64,000 nucleotides of DNA from an uncultured Pelagibacteraceae bacterium (GCA_902598825.1 CACKDD010000002.1:41433-105432); one strand, 5' to 3'; shown: positions 16,825 through 27,026, counted from the stretch's first letter. A program made the numbers and translations. Notes: a model not told the origin generated them from the letters alone.

Positions 16825-17523
16825 ATGCAATTTACCAATTCTTTAATAAAAGGCAAACTAATCAGAAGATATAAACGTTTTTTTGTTGATGTTAAATTAA
16901 AAAATGAAATCGTAACAGCTCATTGTCCAAATACTGGATCAATGAAGGGTCTTTTAGATAAAGGTAACGAAGTTTACCTCCTTAAAAATAATAATCCAAA
17001 AAGAAAACTGAAATATGGTCTTGAAATAATAAGAGCAAAAAAGAATTTAGTTGGTGTAAATACTCATATGGCTAATAAAATTGTAAGTCATGGCTTATCC
17101 AATAATTTAATAAAAGAATTAAAAAATAATGACTCAATTATACCTGAGGTTTTTTTTAATAAAGAAACTAGATTTGACTTTCTCATTGCAAAAAATAGTC
17201 AAAAAAGTTTTGTAGAAGTTAAAAATGTGACACTTTTTAGAGATGAAAAAACTGCTGAATTTCCTGATGCAATTACTACAAGAGGTTCGAAACATTTAAT
17301 TACCCTTATTGATGCCATAAAAAAAGGTTATAAAGCGTACTTAATATTCCTTGTTCAAGTACAAAATATGGAAAAATTTAAGATAGCGAAAGATATAGAT
17401 AGCGAATATTATAGAAATTATTTAGCTGCAAAAAAGGCAGGTGTTAACTTTTTAGCTTATAGATGTAAAATAAATTCAAAAGAAATTTTAATAGAAAAAA
17501 AATTAAAAATTATTAATGACTGA
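16825..17523 (+). CDS. sfsA: Sugar fermentation stimulation protein SfsA
   Basis: The 232-residue product matches SfsA: MQFTNSLIKGKLIRRYKRFFVDV at the start, AHCPNTGSMKGLL, FDFLI...FVEVKNVTL and FPDAITTRGSKHL. The last two carry the acidic and Lys residues of a nuclease-like (PD-D/ExK-type) core. An in-frame ATG at 16810 would add five residues, but the family normally begins at MQF, and 16825 leaves more leader. Its biochemical role is uncertain; SfsA was named for an effect on maltose metabolism. Its end overlaps map by 8 bases, opening the purine operon. Confidence 0.85.
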   Translation: MQFTNSLIKGKLIRRYKRFFVDVKLKNEIVTAHCPNTGSMKGLLDKGNEVYLLKNNNPKRKLKYGLEIIRAKKNLVGVNTHMANKIVSHGLSNNLIKELKNNDSIIPEVFFNKETRFDFLIAKNSQKSFVEVKNVTLFRDEKTAEFPDAITTRGSKHLITLIDAIKKGYKAYLIFLVQVQNMEKFKIAKDIDSEYYRNYLAAKKAGVNFLAYRCKINSKEILIEKKLKIIND

Positions 17524-18289
17524 TTATTCTGAAAAATTTGAAAAAATGCGGATTGCAGGAAAACTTGCAGCTCAAACTTTAGATATGCTTACTGATAATA
17601 TCAAAGAAGGGATTTCAACAGCTTATATAGATAAACTTGGATATGAGTTCATTCGAGATAATGGTGGACACTCAGCACCTTTATTTTACCGAGGATTTAG
17701 TAAATCACTATGCACTTCACTAAATCATGTTGTTTGCCACGGTATACCCTCAAGAGATAGAATTTTAGAAGATGGTGATGCAGTAAATGTTGATGTTACA
17801 GCAATTATAAACGATCATTATGGAGACACATCTAGAATGTTTTGTGTTGGACAAACTTCAGTAAAACTAAAGAATTTAATAGACGCAACCTACGAGTCCA
17901 TGATGAAAGCAATACAGATTTTAAAACCAGGAATTAAACTTGGAGATATTGGATATGAAATTCAATCTTATGTCGAAAAAAAAGGTTTTTCAGTTGTTAG
18001 AGATTTCTGTGGTCATGGAATTAGCACGACATTTCATGAGCCACCTAACATATTGCACTACGGGAATAAAAATACGGGAATGGAACTTAAGCCTGGAATG
18101 ACATTCACAGTTGAACCTATGATTAATGCTGGAAAATATGATACTAAAATGCTGAATGATGGATGGACTGCAGTAACTAAAGATAAATCTTTATCAGCGC
18201 AATTTGAACATACAATAGGTATTACAGAAAATGGTTATGAAATCTTTACAGAATCTGCTAAAGGTTATTCCAAGCCTCCGTACTTATAA
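17516..18289 (+). CDS. map: Methionine aminopeptidase, type I
   Basis: The 257-residue enzyme removes the initiator Met from nascent proteins. All five metal ligands are visible in order: Asp in VNVDVTA, Asp in HYGDTSRMF, His in GHGISTTFHEPP, Glu in FTVEPMI and Glu in QFEHTIGI. The length is normal for bacterial type Ia. The start overlaps sfsA by 8 bases and the stop is 3 bases before purB, so it belongs to the same transcript. Cytoplasmic and probably essential. Confidence 0.95.
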   Translation: MTDYSEKFEKMRIAGKLAAQTLDMLTDNIKEGISTAYIDKLGYEFIRDNGGHSAPLFYRGFSKSLCTSLNHVVCHGIPSRDRILEDGDAVNVDVTAIINDHYGDTSRMFCVGQTSVKLKNLIDATYESMMKAIQILKPGIKLGDIGYEIQSYVEKKGFSVVRDFCGHGISTTFHEPPNILHYGNKNTGMELKPGMTFTVEPMINAGKYDTKMLNDGWTAVTKDKSLSAQFEHTIGITENGYEIFTESAKGYSKPPYL

Positions 18290-18292
18290 TTA

Positions 18293-19585
18293 ATGATAAA
18301 AAGATACTCGCGAAAAGAAGTTACTGATATTTGGTCAGAAGAAAATAAATATAAAATTTGGCTAGATGTTGAAGTAGCTGCGGCACAAGCAATGGAAAAA
18401 CTAGGTCAAATACCTAGAGGTGTTTCCTCGGTAGTAAGAAAAAAAGCTAGAATAAATGTTAAAAGAATTCATCAAATTGAAAGTCAAGTTAAGCATGATG
18501 TTATTGCCTTTTTAACTTCAGTTACAGAAAAAGCTGGTATTAAAGCTAGATACCTTCATCAAGGTATGACTTCCTCAGATGTATTAGATACAAGTTTTAA
18601 TATTCAATTAGTTCAATCAGGAAATATAATTCTAAAAGACCTAGATCAAATTTTAAAAGTTCTAAAAAAACAAGCTGGAAAATATAAATTTACTCCTTGT
18701 ATGGGTAGAAGTCATGGTATTCATGCTGAACCAATAACATTTGGTTTAAAACTAGCTTCCTTTTACGAAGAATTTAAAAGAAATAAAAAACGATTAGTTG
18801 CTGCTATAGATGAAGTTTCAACTTGTGCTATTTCGGGTGCGGTTGGAACTTTCGCAAATATTAATCCAAACGTAGAAAAATATGTTGCAAAAAAACTTGG
18901 TTTAAAAGTTGAACCTATTTCAACACAAGTAATTCCAAGAGATAGACATGCCTTCTATTTTTCGGTTTTAGGTATTATTGCTGGTTCAATTGAAAGAGTC
19001 GCTATTGAAATAAGACATTTGCAAAGGACAGAGGTTTATGAATTGCAAGAATACTTTTCAAAAAATCAAAAAGGTTCTTCTGCAATGCCTCATAAAAAAA
19101 ACCCAATATTGAGTGAAAATTTAACAGGTCTTGCAAGAATGGTGAGGAGTGCAGTGACACCTGCTCTTGAAAATATAGCCTTGTGGCATGAGAGAGATAT
19201 TTCTCATTCAAGTGTTGAAAGAAATATAGGTCCTGATGCGAATGTTAATCTGGATTTTGCATTAGTAAGATTAACCAATATTTTAGATAACATGATAGTT
19301 TATCCAAAAAAAATGTTAGAAAATCTTAATATTACAAAAGGATTAATTTTTTCTCAGGAACTAATGCTTGAACTTACAAAAACTGGTTTAAGTAGAGAAA
19401 AATCTTATAAAATGGTTCAGAGCTATGCAAAAAAATGTTTTGCTGAAAATTTAGATTTGTTTACTGTAATTCAATCTGATAAATATATAATGAACAATAT
19501 TTCACCAAAAAAGCTTAAATCTATTTTTAGTTACTCTAAACACTTTAAGAATGTGAATTTAATTTTTAGGAGAGTTTTTAAATAA
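18293..19585 (+). CDS. purB: Adenylosuccinate lyase
   Basis: The 430-residue enzyme belongs to the fumarase/aspartase superfamily, with the signature loop GSSAMPHKKNPI (about residues 262-273) carrying the catalytic Ser. GMTSSDVLDTS and GRSHGIHAEP are the other conserved regions. It acts twice in purine synthesis: on SAICAR and on adenylosuccinate, each time releasing fumarate. It is the first of five purine genes here and overlaps purC by one base. Length is typical. Confidence 0.95.
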   Translation: MIKRYSRKEVTDIWSEENKYKIWLDVEVAAAQAMEKLGQIPRGVSSVVRKKARINVKRIHQIESQVKHDVIAFLTSVTEKAGIKARYLHQGMTSSDVLDTSFNIQLVQSGNIILKDLDQILKVLKKQAGKYKFTPCMGRSHGIHAEPITFGLKLASFYEEFKRNKKRLVAAIDEVSTCAISGAVGTFANINPNVEKYVAKKLGLKVEPISTQVIPRDRHAFYFSVLGIIAGSIERVAIEIRHLQRTEVYELQEYFSKNQKGSSAMPHKKNPILSENLTGLARMVRSAVTPALENIALWHERDISHSSVERNIGPDANVNLDFALVRLTNILDNMIVYPKKMLENLNITKGLIFSQELMLELTKTGLSREKSYKMVQSYAKKCFAENLDLFTVIQSDKYIMNNISPKKLKSIFSYSKHFKNVNLIFRRVFK

Positions 19586-20370
19586 TGAAAAAGGGTAAAA
19601 AATTATACGAAGGAAAAGCTAAAATAATTTATGCTACTCAAGATAAAGATTTAGTAATTCAGTACTTCAAAGATGACGCAACGGCATTTAACAATCAAAA
19701 AAAAACTACTATTGAGGGTAAAGGGGTTTTAAATAATAGAATTTCTGAACATATCCTCTCAAATTTAGCTCAAATTGGTATCAAAAATCATTTAGTTAAA
19801 AGATTAAATATGAGAGAACAGATCATAAAGTTGGTTGAAATAATTCCTATTGAATTCATAATTAGAAATGTTGCAACTGGTTCTCTTACTAAAAGACTAG
19901 GCATCGAAGATGGTACTGTTCTTAAAGAACCCTTAATTGAATACTGTTTAAAAGATGACAAACTTGGTGATCCTTTAATTGCAGAAGAGCATATTTATGC
20001 TTTTGAATGGGCTAATAAAAAAGAAATTGAAAAAGTAAAAAAAATGATCCTTAGAATTAATGACTTTATGATTGGCATGTTTAGAGGAATAGGAATTAAG
20101 TTAATTGATTTTAAATTAGAATTTGGAAGATTAAAGATTAATGGTAAAAATGAAATAATTCTAGCAGATGAAATAAGTCCTGATACTTGTAGATTGTGGG
20201 ACTCAATCACTGATAAAAAACTTGATAAAGATAGATTTAGAAAAGATCTTGGAGATTTAATACCAGCTTATACTGAAGTAGCAAAAAGACTAGGCATACT
20301 TCATGAACAATCAAATGTTTCAGCTGTCAACGTAACTCAACTATCTTCAGTTAAGAAAAAAAATAAATGA
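19585..20370 (+). CDS. purC: SAICAR synthetase
   Basis: The 261-residue enzyme adds aspartate to CAIR in an ATP-dependent step of IMP synthesis. The N-terminal KLYEGKAKIIYATQDKDLVIQYFKDDATAFN segment is the ATP-grasp-like lid, and EFIIRNVATGSLTKRLG and LADEISPDTCRLWD (about 192-205) are family signatures. It overlaps purB by one base and purS by four, indicating translational coupling through the operon. Length is slightly above the bacterial average because of a short C-terminal extension. Confidence 0.95.
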   Translation: MKKGKKLYEGKAKIIYATQDKDLVIQYFKDDATAFNNQKKTTIEGKGVLNNRISEHILSNLAQIGIKNHLVKRLNMREQIIKLVEIIPIEFIIRNVATGSLTKRLGIEDGTVLKEPLIEYCLKDDKLGDPLIAEEHIYAFEWANKKEIEKVKKMILRINDFMIGMFRGIGIKLIDFKLEFGRLKINGKNEIILADEISPDTCRLWDSITDKKLDKDRFRKDLGDLIPAYTEVAKRLGILHEQSNVSAVNVTQLSSVKKKNK

Positions 20371-20609
20371 TAGTTTCAGCAATAATAACTTTAAAAAAAG
20401 ATGTTTTAGATCCTCAAGGTAAGGTGATTCATCAAACATTAGACGGTATGGGTTTTAAAAATGTAAACGAGGTAAGACAAGGTAAGTATTTTGAAATTGA
20501 TGTAAATGAAAACGACCCAACCAAAGCTAAAGGTATAGTTGAAGATATGTGCAAAAAACTCTTGGCTAATCTTGTCATTGAAAATTATAAAATTATTGAG
20601 ACACAATAA
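20367..20609 (+). CDS. purS: Phosphoribosylformylglycinamidine synthase subunit PurS
   Basis: The 80-residue protein is the small structural subunit of the three-part FGAM synthase (PurS-PurQ-PurL). It bridges the glutaminase and the synthetase. The 'ALKKDVLDPQGKVIHQTLDGMGF.NVNEVRQGKYFEIDV' pattern is typical. Having purS immediately before purQ and a 730-residue purL shows that this genome uses the small-PurL arrangement rather than the fused gammaproteobacterial enzyme. It overlaps purC by 4 bases. Confidence 0.92.
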   Translation: MIVSAIITLKKDVLDPQGKVIHQTLDGMGFKNVNEVRQGKYFEIDVNENDPTKAKGIVEDMCKKLLANLVIENYKIIETQ

Positions 20610-20612
20610 TTA

Positions 20613-21296
20613 ATGAAATCATCTGTTATTACCTTCCCTGGTTCAAATTGCGATCGAGATATGGATGTAGCTTTAAGTAAATTTGGATTTAAGAACAAAA
20701 TGGTCTGGCATAACGATAAAGAACTTCCAAAAAGTGATCTTGTTGTTTTACCTGGAGGTTTTTCCTATGGTGATTATCTCAGATGTGGAAGTATGGCATC
20801 AAAATCTAAAATAATGCATTCAGTAATTAATTTTGCTAAATCAGGTGGGTTAGTAATGGGTATTTGTAATGGTTTTCAGATATTAGTTGAGACAGGATTG
20901 CTTCCTGGTGTTTTATTAAGAAATAAATATTTAGAATTTATTTGTAAAAATGTTTACGTCAAGGTTGATAATAGACAAAATCCTTATTTTAAAAATTTAG
21001 ATAAAGAAATATTTGAATTTCATATAGCACACAATGAAGGAAACTATTTTTGTACAAAAGATCAACTAGACGAAATTAAAGATAATAATCAAATAGCAAT
21101 TTATTATTGTGATAAAAATGGTCAAACAGAGGAACAATATAACCCAAACGGTTCAATGAAAAATATTGCAGGTATATTCAATAAAGAAAAAAATGTCTTA
21201 GGAATGATGCCACACCCTGAAAGAATGATTGATCAAAGTTTATCAGGTGAAGATGGTTCTTTATTTTTTAAAAATCTAATTAATAATTTGAAGTAA
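20613..21296 (+). CDS. purQ: FGAM synthase glutaminase subunit PurQ
   Basis: The 227-residue class I amidotransferase releases ammonia from glutamine for PurL. The nucleophile is Cys85 in [11 protein letters not shown]; the His-Glu pair is in MPHPERM near the C-terminus. The oxyanion strand [14 protein letters not shown] is also present. It starts 3 bases after purS and overlaps purL by one base. Length is normal for PurQ that pairs with PurS. Confidence 0.95.
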   Translation: MKSSVITFPGSNCDRDMDVALSKFGFKNKMVWHNDKELPKSDLVVLPGGFSYGDYLRCGSMASKSKIMHSVINFAKSGGLVMGICNGFQILVETGLLPGVLLRNKYLEFICKNVYVKVDNRQNPYFKNLDKEIFEFHIAHNEGNYFCTKDQLDEIKDNNQIAIYYCDKNGQTEEQYNPNGSMKNIAGIFNKEKNVLGMMPHPERMIDQSLSGEDGSLFFKNLINNLK

Positions 21297-23488
21297 TGAT
21301 TGTTAATGAGAAAATTGCCATAGAACATGGTCTTAAATCTGATGAATATAAAAAAATTTGTGATCTTTTAAAAAGAACACCAAATATAACTGAACTTGGA
21401 ATTTTTTCAGCAATGTGGAACGAACATTGCTCCTATAAATCTTCTAGACTTCATTTAAAAAAATTGCCAACAAAAGGTAAAAAAGTCATTCAAGGACCTG
21501 GTGAAAATGCTGGAATTATAGATATTGAAGATGGTGATGCTATAGTATTTAAAATTGAAAGTCACAACCATCCCTCTTTCATTGAGCCTTATCAAGGAGC
21601 AGCAACTGGAGTAGGTGGAATTATGAGGGACGTATTTACTATGGGTGCTAGACCAATAGCTAATTTAAATTCAATTCACTTTGGTTCTCCCCAGCATAAA
21701 AAAACTAAAAATCTTTTAAGAGGTGTTGTTCATGGAATTGGAGGTTATGGTAACTGTATGGGTGTACCAACAATAGCTGGTCAAACATCCTTTGACAGCT
21801 CTTACAATGGGAATATTTTGGTTAACGCGATGACTTTAGGGTTGGTTAAAAAAAATAAAATATTTTATTCAAAAGCAGCAGGATTAAATAAACCAGTTAT
21901 TTACGTAGGCTCTAAAACCGGAAGAGACGGTATTCATGGTGCGAGCATGGCTTCCGCAAGTTTTGATGAAAAGATTGAAGAAAAAAAACCAACTGTTCAA
22001 GTTGGAGACCCTTTTACTGAAAAACTGCTATTAGAAGCATGTTTGGAATTAATGGCTGGTGACTCTATTATTGCTATTCAAGATATGGGTGCAGCAGGTC
22101 TTACATCTTCAAGTATTGAAATGGCATCAAAAGGGAATTTAGGAGTTGAAATAAATCTAAATAAAGTTCCTTGTAGAGAAACTAAGATGACACCATATGA
22201 AATTATGCTTTCTGAAAGTCAAGAAAGAATGTTGATTATATTAGAAAATGGTAAAGAAGAATTAGCAAAAAAAATATTCGATAAATGGAATTTAGATTTT
22301 GCAATAATTGGTAAAACTACTGATACAAAAAATATTGAATTATTTTTTGACGATAAACAAGTTGTGAATATTCCAGTAAACACATTGGTTGAAAACTCAC
22401 CTATGTATGATCGAAAATGGAAAAAATCTAAATTGCCAAAAAAAATTAAAATAAAAAAGAACACTTTTAACGGTCTTAAAATTAAAGATGTATTAAAAAA
22501 AGTTTTATCAAACCCAAATATATGTAGCAAAGAATGGATTTGGCAACAATATGATCATACAGTAATGGGTGATACAATTCAAAAACCTGGCGGGGACTCT
22601 GGTGTAGTAAGAGTTCATGGAACAGATAAAGCAATAGCAGCTTCAGTAGATTCATCAGCAGTATATTGTTGGGCGCACCCTTTAACTGGTGGAAAACAAG
22701 TAGTAGCAGAAAGTTGGCGAAATTTAATTTCTGTTGGTGCTACGCCAATAGCAATAACTAATTGTTTAAATTTTGGAAGTCCAGAAAATGAGGATAACAT
22801 GGGTGAATTCGTTGAATGTGTTCAAGGTATTGGAGAGGCATGTGAATACTTAAATTTTCCTGTCGTTTCAGGAAATGTTTCTTTTTATAATCAAACAAAG
22901 GAAATAGGAATCAAGCCAACACCTTCTATAGGTGGAGTTGGACTAATAAAAGATTACACCAAAATGGTTACTATGAATTTTAAAGAAATTAATAATATAG
23001 TTATGGTTATTGGAAAAACTGAAGGACATATCGATCAAAGCCTTTTTGCTAGATCAATTTTAGATGAAAAAAATGGCCCTCCACCAGAAGTTAACCTTTT
23101 TAATGAAAAAAATAACGGAGAGTCACTATTAAATTTAATACAGAAAGGACATATAAAAAGTGCTCATGACATCTCACTAGGTGGTATAATAATTGCAGTG
23201 AGCAAAATGGCTATTAAGGGTAATAAAGGTATTAAATTTAATAAATCTAAAAATTTGATTAACGAAATTGATTACCTTTTTTCAGAGGATCAGGGAAGAT
23301 ATATAATAGAAATAAATCCTAAAGATCTAAAAGAAGTTACAAAAATTTTAGATCAAAATTCAGTTTATCATGAAGAATTGGGCATCATTATTGAAAAAGA
23401 TATGATAATTAATCAAAAGACAAAAGTTACAATTGACGAATTAAAATCTTATAATAATAATTGGTTAACTAATTTTATGAGTGCATAA
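21296..23488 (+). CDS. purL: FGAM synthase synthetase subunit PurL
   Basis: The 730-residue protein is the small-type PurL. The N-terminal [11 protein letters not shown] motif, [10 protein letters not shown] metal/ATP segment, [11 protein letters not shown] loop and [14 protein letters not shown] are diagnostic, and two tandem ATP-binding/AIR-synthase-like repeats are evident. It converts FGAR to FGAM using ammonia channelled from PurQ. It overlaps purQ and bolA by one base each (ATG inside the stop context). No glutaminase domain is fused, matching the separate purQ. Confidence 0.95.
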   Translation: MIVNEKIAIEHGLKSDEYKKICDLLKRTPNITELGIFSAMWNEHCSYKSSRLHLKKLPTKGKKVIQGPGENAGIIDIEDGDAIVFKIESHNHPSFIEPYQGAATGVGGIMRDVFTMGARPIANLNSIHFGSPQHKKTKNLLRGVVHGIGGYGNCMGVPTIAGQTSFDSSYNGNILVNAMTLGLVKKNKIFYSKAAGLNKPVIYVGSKTGRDGIHGASMASASFDEKIEEKKPTVQVGDPFTEKLLLEACLELMAGDSIIAIQDMGAAGLTSSSIEMASKGNLGVEINLNKVPCRETKMTPYEIMLSESQERMLIILENGKEELAKKIFDKWNLDFAIIGKTTDTKNIELFFDDKQVVNIPVNTLVENSPMYDRKWKKSKLPKKIKIKKNTFNGLKIKDVLKKVLSNPNICSKEWIWQQYDHTVMGDTIQKPGGDSGVVRVHGTDKAIAASVDSSAVYCWAHPLTGGKQVVAESWRNLISVGATPIAITNCLNFGSPENEDNMGEFVECVQGIGEACEYLNFPVVSGNVSFYNQTKEIGIKPTPSIGGVGLIKDYTKMVTMNFKEINNIVMVIGKTEGHIDQSLFARSILDEKNGPPPEVNLFNEKNNGESLLNLIQKGHIKSAHDISLGGIIIAVSKMAIKGNKGIKFNKSKNLINEIDYLFSEDQGRYIIEINPKDLKEVTKILDQNSVYHEELGIIIEKDMIINQKTKVTIDELKSYNNNWLTNFMSA

Positions 23489-23718
23489 TGGCAATGGATT
23501 TAAAAGAAATAGAGAGACACATCAAAGAAGCTTTACCTGATGCTTTGATAGAAATTCAAGATTTAGCTGGAGATAATAATCATTACTCAGCAACCATAAC
23601 ATCTGCGAAATTTTCTGGTAAAAGTAAAATTGAACAGCATAAAATGGTATATGATTCATTAAAAGGTAAAATGGGTAATGAACTGCATGCTTTAGCAATT
23701 AAAACAAAGGAACAATAA
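23488..23718 (+). CDS. BolA-family protein
   Basis: The 76-residue protein has the BolA fold pattern: IERHIKEALPDALIEIQDLAGDNNHYSATI...KSKIEQHKMVYDSLKGKMGNELHALAIKT. The conserved His near the C-terminus (LHAL) and the H-x-MVY segment are both present. BolA proteins form [2Fe-2S] complexes with monothiol glutaredoxins, and the very next gene encodes one, overlapping by one base. An iron-sulfur trafficking or sensing role is therefore well supported. It rides at the end of the purine operon. Confidence 0.88.
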   Translation: MAMDLKEIERHIKEALPDALIEIQDLAGDNNHYSATITSAKFSGKSKIEQHKMVYDSLKGKMGNELHALAIKTKEQ

Positions 23719-24050
23719 TGGATGATAAAGTTAAGAATTTAATACAAAATCATATTGATAATAATGAAATTTGTTTATTTATGAAAGGTACACCAGATGC
23801 TCCTCAATGTGGTTTTTCGATGGCAGTTACAAATATACTAAAAATTTTAGAAGTTAACTTTAAAGCTGTTAATGTTTTAGAAGATCAAACATTAAGAGAA
23901 GGAATAAAAATCTTTAGTGATTGGCCAACTATACCTCAACTTTATATAAAGAAAGAATTTGTTGGGGGATGCGATATTATCAAAGAAATGTATGAGAGTG
24001 GTGAAATTAAAAAAGTTTTCGATGATAAAGGTATTAATTATAAAAAATAA
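23718..24050 (+). CDS. grxD: Monothiol glutaredoxin (Grx4/GrxD type)
   Basis: The 110-residue protein has the CGFS active site (Cys31, in APQCGFSMAV), the KGTP motif before it, and WPTIPQLYIKKEFVGGCDII for glutathione binding. Monothiol glutaredoxins carry [2Fe-2S] clusters bridged by glutathione and hand them on, often together with BolA. The fused gene order bolA-grxD makes this partnership likely. Its stop is 2 bases from the convergent rpsD stop, with no visible terminator. Confidence 0.93.
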   Translation: MDDKVKNLIQNHIDNNEICLFMKGTPDAPQCGFSMAVTNILKILEVNFKAVNVLEDQTLREGIKIFSDWPTIPQLYIKKEFVGGCDIIKEMYESGEIKKVFDDKGINYKK

Positions 24051-24052
24051 TT

Positions 24053-24670
24053 TTATCTAGAATAATATTCAATTACTAAGTTAGGTTCCATAACTATTGG
24101 ATAAGGCACTTCTTCAAGTTTTGGTGTTCTAACAAACTTAAATTTTTTATTTTTTTCATCCATTTGAATATATTCAGGAGTTTCTCTTTCTTTGCTAGCT
24201 AAGGCTATATCGATGATAGCTAATTGTTTAGATTTATCTCTTATTTCAATTGAGTCCTCCTCCTTAACGGAATAACTAGCAATATTAACTTTTTTGCCAT
24301 TAACTTTTACATGACCATGATTAATCAATTGTCTTGCCGAAAAAATCGTTGTGGAGAACTTAGCTCTATAAATTACTGCATCTAGCCTTTTTTCTAATAA
24401 ACCAATTAAATTTTCACTAGTATCACCTTTAAGCATGCTTGCTTTTTTATAAATATTCCTGAATTGTCTTTCATTGATATTACCATAATAAGCTTTTAAT
24501 TTTTGCTTAGCCTGTAATTGAATTCCATAATCTGATGGCTTACCTTGTCTTGATTGACCATGTTGACCAGGTCCATAAGCTCTAGTATTAAAAGGACTTT
24601 TTGGTCTTCCCCATAGATTGACCTTTAGTCTTCTATCTACTTTGTGTTTAGAGTTTAATCTTTTTGTCAT
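24053..24670 (-). CDS. rpsD: 30S ribosomal protein S4
   Basis: The 205-residue protein matches alphaproteobacterial S4, with [15 protein letters not shown] at the start, GPGQHGQ and an S4 RNA-binding domain from about residue 93 ([36 protein letters not shown]). It is a primary 16S rRNA-binding assembly protein. It is the last gene of the minus-strand run but has its own near-consensus promoter in the 40-base gap upstream. It stands alone rather than in the rpoA-linked alpha operon seen in gammaproteobacteria. Confidence 0.97.
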   Translation of the reverse strand: MTKRLNSKHKVDRRLKVNLWGRPKSPFNTRAYGPGQHGQSRQGKPSDYGIQLQAKQKLKAYYGNINERQFRNIYKKASMLKGDTSENLIGLLEKRLDAVIYRAKFSTTIFSARQLINHGHVKVNGKKVNIASYSVKEEDSIEIRDKSKQLAIIDIALASKERETPEYIQMDEKNKKFKFVRTPKLEEVPYPIVMEPNLVIEYYSR

Positions 24671-24682
24671 TTAATAGGGGGG

Positions 24683-24710
24683 TTTATAAACTTACTCCTT
24701 ACTTTGTCAA
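24683..24710 (-). promoter_or_regulatory. rpsD promoter (TTGACA - 16 bases - TATAAA)
   Basis: On the minus strand TTGACA (24710-24705) is separated by 16 bases from TATAAA (24688-24683). The -35 is a perfect consensus and abuts the stop of the upstream gene. The predicted transcription start falls only about 5-8 bases before the rpsD ATG, behind a CCCCCC run. The mRNA would be nearly leaderless. Confidence 0.65.
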
Positions 24711-25424
24711 TCAACGTTTTTTACTCAAACTAGCAAATACACTTGATAAAATACGTGTTTCTTTGTCAGACAAGTCCATTTTATAAAAAATATTTCTTAA
24801 GTTCTCAAGCATTTTTGGTCTCTTTTCTTTAGGCTTAAAGAAATCTATTTCATCTAAATTTTTAATACAAAGGCTTAACATTGATTGAATTTCTTTTTTA
24901 CTTGCAGATTTAACTTTTTTTGATTTTTTAAACGGAACACCTTTTAATTTGATCGTATTAGCCACATATTGAGCAATAATTATTAGACTATGAGACAAGT
25001 TAAGAGATTTAAAATCAGGGTTAGTTGGTATCTGTAATGTGTAATTAGCATAACTAATCTCTTCATTAGATAAACCTGATGCCTCAGAACCAAATAAAAA
25101 ACCAATTTTTTTTTTAAAATTTATCTTTTCTAAATCTTTTAAATTAATGTGTTTTATATTTTTATTCCTAAATCTTGCTGATGTAGCAATAACAATGTCA
25201 ATTTTACTAAGGGCTTGCTCTAGAGTATCGTACTTTTTGCTTTGAGTAATAATATCTTTAGCTCCAACAGACGTAGCTAAAATTTTATCATTAGGAAAAA
25301 TTGGTTTTGGATTAATTAATATTAGTTTCTTAAAATTAAAGTTTTTTATTGCTCTAGCACATGCACCAATATTTTCTGATAATTGAGGTTTATGAAGAAT
25401 AAAAGAAATATGATTTTTACTCAT
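24711..25424 (-). CDS. TrmJ-like SPOUT RNA methyltransferase
   Basis: The 237-residue protein has the three SPOUT (TrmH-type) motifs: SENIGACARAIKNF (motif 1, residues about 16-29), IGFLFGSEASGLSNEEI (motif 2, about 106-122) and SLNLSHSLIIIAQYV (motif 3, about 139-153). A C-terminal helical extension of about 70 residues is typical of TrmJ, which 2'-O-methylates position 32 of tRNAs. rRNA methylation is an alternative within the family. It directly follows cimA without a gap. Confidence 0.8.
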   Translation of the reverse strand: MSKNHISFILHKPQLSENIGACARAIKNFNFKKLILINPKPIFPNDKILATSVGAKDIITQSKKYDTLEQALSKIDIVIATSARFRNKNIKHINLKDLEKINFKKKIGFLFGSEASGLSNEEISYANYTLQIPTNPDFKSLNLSHSLIIIAQYVANTIKLKGVPFKKSKKVKSASKKEIQSMLSLCIKNLDEIDFFKPKEKRPKMLENLRNIFYKMDLSDKETRILSSVFASLSKKR

Positions 25425-27026
25425 TTATTTACTAGCAGGGGCATTATCTTTAAATAGTTTGTAGTCTAAACTATCAACTAATGCTTTGAATGAAGCATCA
25501 ATTATGTTTGTAGATACACCAATAGTAAACCAATTTTTTCCTTGAGAGTCTGTGCTTTCAATTGATACTCTAGTAACAGCTTCAGTACCTGTATTTAAAA
25601 TTCTGACTTTATAGTCGACTAACTTTAAATCTTTTAAATATTCTGAATATTTTGCTAGTCGGTCAACATTTTGTCTAATGGCGTTATCGAGAGCATTTAC
25701 TGGTCCATTACCCTCTCCTTCGCAAACAATTTTTTCTCCATCAACCTCTAACTGAGCTTTTGCCGAAGAAACTATCTCTCCAGACTTATTTTTTTTTACA
25801 GAAACATCATATTCATTAATCGATATATATCTTGGAATTTCTCCAATAATTCTTCTTGCTAATAATTCAAATGAAGCATCGGCTCCATCATAACTATAGC
25901 CAATAAATTCTCTATCCTTAACTTCATTTAAAAGTTTTTTAATTTTTGGATCGTTTTCATTTATTTCTATGTTTATTGTTTTCAATCTAGAGATAATATT
26001 AGATTTACCTGACTGATCTGAAACAACTATATTTCTGATGTTTCCAACTTCTTTAGGATTTATATGTTCATAAGTTTTAGGATCTTTTTGTACAGCAGAC
26101 ACATGTAAACCACCTTTATGTGAAAAAGCTGCTGCTCCAACATATGGTAAATGCATATTTGGTTTTCGATTTAAAACTTCATCTAGAAGTCTAGAACAGT
26201 TAGTTAAATCTTTTATATTTTCAGATTTAATAGCAATTTCAAATTTTGATGAAAAATCATTTTTTAAAAAAAATGTTGGTATTAAAGACATTAGATTTGC
26301 ATTTCCACATCTTTCACCTAAACCATTAATGGTTCCTTGCACCTGACGAACACCTGATAATACTGCGGCTAAGGAATTAGCTACTGCATTTCCAGTATCA
26401 TTATGAGCATGTATACCCAAATTCTTACCAGGGATAATCTTTGATACCTCACTTACAATTTTAGTAATCTCATGCGGTAATGTCCCTCCGTTTGTATCAC
26501 ACAAAACTATCCACCTAGCACCATTATCATAAGCTGATTTAATACACTCTATCGCATATTTAGAATTAGCTTTGTAACCATCAAAAAAATGTTCAGCATC
26601 AAACATAAATTCTTTTTTAGCTTTAACAAAATGTTTAGCACTTTCACTTATATTTTCTAAATTTTCTTTATTTGATATACCAAGTGCTACATCAACATGA
26701 AAATCCCAAGATTTTCCCACCAAACAAACTGCTGGAGTATTAGAGTTTAATATTGCTGACAAACCCGTGTCATTATCTGCACTATGTCCAGTTTTTTTTG
26801 TCATTCCAAAAGAAGTAAGTTTAGCATTTTTAAAGTTATGTTTTTTTTGAAAAAACTCTGTGTCTGTTAAATTTGCCCCAGGCCAACCAGCTTCAATATA
26901 ATCTACACCGAGAGAGTCCAAGGCCAATGCAATTTTTTCTTTATCCTCAAGTGAAAAATCCACTCCTTGAGTTTGAGCACCATCTCTTAATGTAGTATCA
27001 AATATGTATAATCGTTCTTTACTCAT
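25425..27026 (-). CDS. cimA: (R)-citramalate synthase
   Basis: The 533-residue protein has the HMGL-like aldolase barrel (IFDTTLRDGAQTQGVDFS at residues 7-24; VLCDTNGGTLP; GIHAHNDTGNAVANSLAA with metal-ligand His). The C-terminal LeuA-type allosteric dimerisation domain follows from about residue 400. The sequence style (EAGWPGAN, GLHVSAVQKD) is that of CimA/LeuA2 proteins that condense pyruvate and acetyl-CoA in the threonine-independent isoleucine route. A homocitrate or isopropylmalate synthase role is less likely. It overlaps cysS by 4 bases. Confidence 0.85.
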   Translation of the reverse strand: MSKERLYIFDTTLRDGAQTQGVDFSLEDKEKIALALDSLGVDYIEAGWPGANLTDTEFFQKKHNFKNAKLTSFGMTKKTGHSADNDTGLSAILNSNTPAVCLVGKSWDFHVDVALGISNKENLENISESAKHFVKAKKEFMFDAEHFFDGYKANSKYAIECIKSAYDNGARWIVLCDTNGGTLPHEITKIVSEVSKIIPGKNLGIHAHNDTGNAVANSLAAVLSGVRQVQGTINGLGERCGNANLMSLIPTFFLKNDFSSKFEIAIKSENIKDLTNCSRLLDEVLNRKPNMHLPYVGAAAFSHKGGLHVSAVQKDPKTYEHINPKEVGNIRNIVVSDQSGKSNIISRLKTINIEINENDPKIKKLLNEVKDREFIGYSYDGADASFELLARRIIGEIPRYISINEYDVSVKKNKSGEIVSSAKAQLEVDGEKIVCEGEGNGPVNALDNAIRQNVDRLAKYSEYLKDLKLVDYKVRILNTGTEAVTRVSIESTDSQGKNWFTIGVSTNIIDASFKALVDSLDYKLFKDNAPASK

